Positions 5,982-7,808 of a DNA stretch of 7,808 nt are shown one piece after another. A model generated the notes under the pieces. The model had not been told where the DNA came from. It did no database searches and saw nothing but the letters and a program-made list of their open reading frames with translations. Positions within the stretch are counted from its first letter, which is position 1, and every line of letters begins with the position of its first letter. This DNA is from an uncultured Alphaproteobacteria bacterium. Its GTDB lineage: Bacteria; Pseudomonadota; Alphaproteobacteria; Reyranellales; Reyranellaceae. The translations under genes were made by a program, and so were the position numbers. The stretch spans positions 1 through 7,808 of the forward strand of contig CAIYWM010000653.1 in NCBI GenBank assembly GCA_903929895.1, read 5' to 3'.

Positions 5982-7808
5982 TCAGCGGCCCAGCAGGTTG
6001 GCCCGGACCTTCGCCCAGAAGCCGGGGTCGCGGGGTGCGGACCGGCTGACCGCCGCCACCTTGCGGTAGAGGTCGCCCAGCGACCGCTGGCGTGCATCGG
6101 CCCGCAGACGGGTGCCGTCGGGACCGGGCTCCAGGATGAGCTCGCGCGTATGGAAGACCTCGAGCCCCGGTCGATGGCCGATGCTGACGACGGAGGTTTC
6201 CGGCAGTTCCTCGATCAGGAGCTTCATGACGTTCTCCTGCCCGGCCTCGTCGAGTGCCGAGGTGGCCTCGTCCATGAAGATCCAGGCAGGCTTGTGGACC
6301 AGCACGCGGGCGAAGGCCACGCGCTGCTGCTCGCCGCCGGACAGGATGTGGTCCCAGCGCTCGGTCTCGTCGAGCCGGTCGCGGAGATGGTCGAGGCCCA
6401 CCCTGTGCAGCATGTCCTTCAGCATCTCGTCACTGATTCCGCCCTCGGGTTCGGCCGGATAGAGCATCGCGTCGCGCAGGGTGCCCAACGGGAAATAGGG
6501 CTTCTGCGGCATGAACGTGATGGCACCCGTGGGCAGGTGAATGGCGCCGCGCCCCCACGGCCACACGCCGGCCACCGCCCGCATGATGGTGCTCTTGCCG
6601 CTGCCCGACTGGCCGCGGATCAGCACCCGCTCGGCGCGCTGGATCTCGACCTCGGCTTCCGCCACCAGCATCTCGCCGCTGGGACGGGCCACGCCCAGGT
6701 CGCGCATGACCAGCGTGTCGGACTCGCCCGCCGGATGCACGACGATGCGTGCCTCGTCGGGCGCCTCGCTGCTGTCCTCGAGGTCGGTCAGCGCCACGTG
6801 CAGGTGCACCACGCGATCGGTCGAGGCGCGCCACTCGGCGAACTTCGGAAAATTGTCGATCAGCCAGGACAGCGCCCACTGCACGCTGGAGAAGGCTTGC
6901 GCTGTCTGCATCAGGCCGCCCAGCGCGATCTCGCCGCCGAGATAGCGCGGCAGGGCGACGATCAGCGGGACGATGGGTGCAAGATAGGCCAGCGAGCTGG
7001 TGAGCAGAGAAAGGCTTCCCTGGCCGCGCGTCTGGACGTTCCAGGCCGAGCGCAGGTCGAAGAGCGAGCTGCGCAGCCGTTCGCGCTCGTCCTCTTCGCC
7101 GCGCATCAGGGCGATACCCTCGGCATGCTCGCGCGCCCGCGTCAGCCCGGAACGAAAATCGGCCTCGCGGCTCTGGCGGATGTTGCCGGCATGGATCAGG
7201 CCGCGCCCCAGGAAATAAGTGAGCAGCGAGCCGACCAGCGCCTAGGCCACGGCGGCCCACACCATGTAGCCCGGCAGGTCGAACTCCAGGCCGAACAGCC
7301 TGATCGGCATCGTGCCCGACAGGACCCACAGCACGCTCAGGAAGGTGACGAGCTGCAGCACGCACTGCAGGATGCTCTGCGCGAACTCGACGGCGAGCTC
7401 GGTCGAGACGCGGATGTCCTCGGCGATGCGCCCGTCGGGATTGTCGACTTCGTCGGCCAGCATGCCGAGCTGGTACTGGCGGCCGGCGTTCAGCCAGCGC
7501 AGCAGCGTGACGTGCGACAGCCAAGAGCGCCAGTTGATCTGCAGCCGTCGCTTGACGTGGAGCTGGATCGCCACCGCCACGCCCGCGGAGGCAACGATGG
7601 CGGCCAGTATCCACAGCAGCCGCATGAGCTCGACGACGTCACGCTTGTCGAGCGCGTTGAAGAAGTCCCTGTTCCAGATGTTCAGCCAAAGCGCGATGCC
7701 GACATTGGCAACGCCGAGCAGCACGAGGCCGCCGGTGAGCATCCAGGCGACGGCGCGGTATCCCGGGGCCGTCCAGTATCCACTGGCGACGGCCGCGAAG
7801 GCACGTAC
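5982..7808 (-). pseudogene. YddA/BacA-like fused permease-ATPase ABC transporter, interrupted by in-frame TAG (5' end outside window)
   Basis: One minus-strand frame runs from the right edge to a TGA at 5982-5984, giving 607 sense codons broken only by a TAG at 7242-7244. The family (ABC_membrane_2 or SbmA/BacA-type membrane domain fused to an ATPase) is usually about 580-620 residues, so few N-terminal residues are missing. Counting from the right edge, the membrane part starts WTAPGYRAVAWMLTGG and LWLNIWNRDFFNALDKRD, then has about six helices, with the stop in the fourth. The ATPase is complete: Walker A GQSGSGKST (399-407), Q-loop Gln435, signature LSGGEQQR (489-496), Walker B MDEATSALDEAG (512-523, catalytic Glu514) and H-loop His545. 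Relatives include YddA and mycobacterial Rv1819c, which move peptides or other hydrophilic solutes. The flanking sequence is intact on both sides, so this is either a very young pseudogene, a read-through gene or a sequence error. Confidence 0.85.
7242..7244 (-). other. In-frame amber (TAG) codon inside the ABC transporter
   Basis: The plus strand reads CTA, which is TAG in the transporter's frame, 189 codons from the right edge. Upstream residues VWAAVA and downstream ALVGSLLTYFLGRGL continue one helix. Relatives, as I recall them, have Tyr at this place (WAA..YA..GT), so a single change from TAC or TAT explains it; change from CAG or TGG is also possible. After the stop, no ATG, GTG or TTG occurs in frame until the ATG at 7104-7106, so re-initiation would lose the rest of helix 4. 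The codon lies in a CCTAGG palindrome (7241-7246). Confidence 0.9.

Noticed and set aside
7104..7241. Re-initiation to make a separate ATPase half-protein after the amber codon
   Set aside because: The first usable in-frame start is the ATG at 7104-7106, 46 codons downstream, with no clear ribosome binding site; it would leave only two membrane helices before the ATPase.
6430..7614. A 394-codon minus-strand frame offset from the ABC transporter
   Set aside because: It has Arg/Ala/Gly-rich composition and lacks ATPase motifs, which lie in the other minus-strand frame.
1..7808. CRISPR arrays, tRNA or rRNA genes, insertion sequences, phage or defence genes
   Set aside because: I saw no regularly spaced repeats, cloverleaf-like sequences, transposase motifs or terminal repeats; all sizeable coding stretches are assigned to metabolic or transport families.

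Overview
The window is GC-rich, gene-dense bacterial chromosome. Protein features (an AapJ-type amino-acid-binding protein, a Bug/TctC-type binding protein, a YddA/BacA-like ABC transporter, a DUF3237 protein) and strong third-position G/C bias suggest an alphaproteobacterium, perhaps Rhodospirillales or Hyphomicrobiales. That placement is inference; there is no rRNA, tRNA or marker gene to settle it. No stretch over 300 bases lacks a gene.

Layout. (1) Bases 1-2122, plus strand: the C-terminal part of an FAD/NAD(P)-dependent oxidoreductase, then after 13 bases a complete GMC-family alcohol/choline-type oxidoreductase, apparently one operon. (2) A 38-base imperfect palindrome (2128-2165) lies between this operon and the convergent next one and probably ends both. 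(3) Bases 2168-4197, minus strand: a two-gene unit transcribed TctC-like binding protein first, then AapJ-like binding protein. Both have signal peptides, and neither has its membrane partners here. (4) A 53-base divergent spacer (4198-4250). (5) Bases 4251-5895, plus strand: an acyl-CoA dehydrogenase and a DUF3237 protein separated by one base. (6) An 86-base convergent spacer with weak hairpins. (7) Bases 5982-7808, minus strand: a nearly complete fused permease-ATPase ABC transporter that runs off the right edge and carries an in-frame TAG in the middle of its fourth membrane helix.

Taken together, regions 1-5 look like accessory catabolism: two periplasmic solute binders, a redox pair acting on an alcohol or related group, and an acyl-CoA dehydrogenase module. 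The substrate cannot be read from the sequence. The ABC transporter is probably unrelated. I did not find a convincing new system. The items most worth checking are the in-frame amber codon in the otherwise intact ABC transporter and the pairing of binding proteins from two unrelated transporter classes in one operon.
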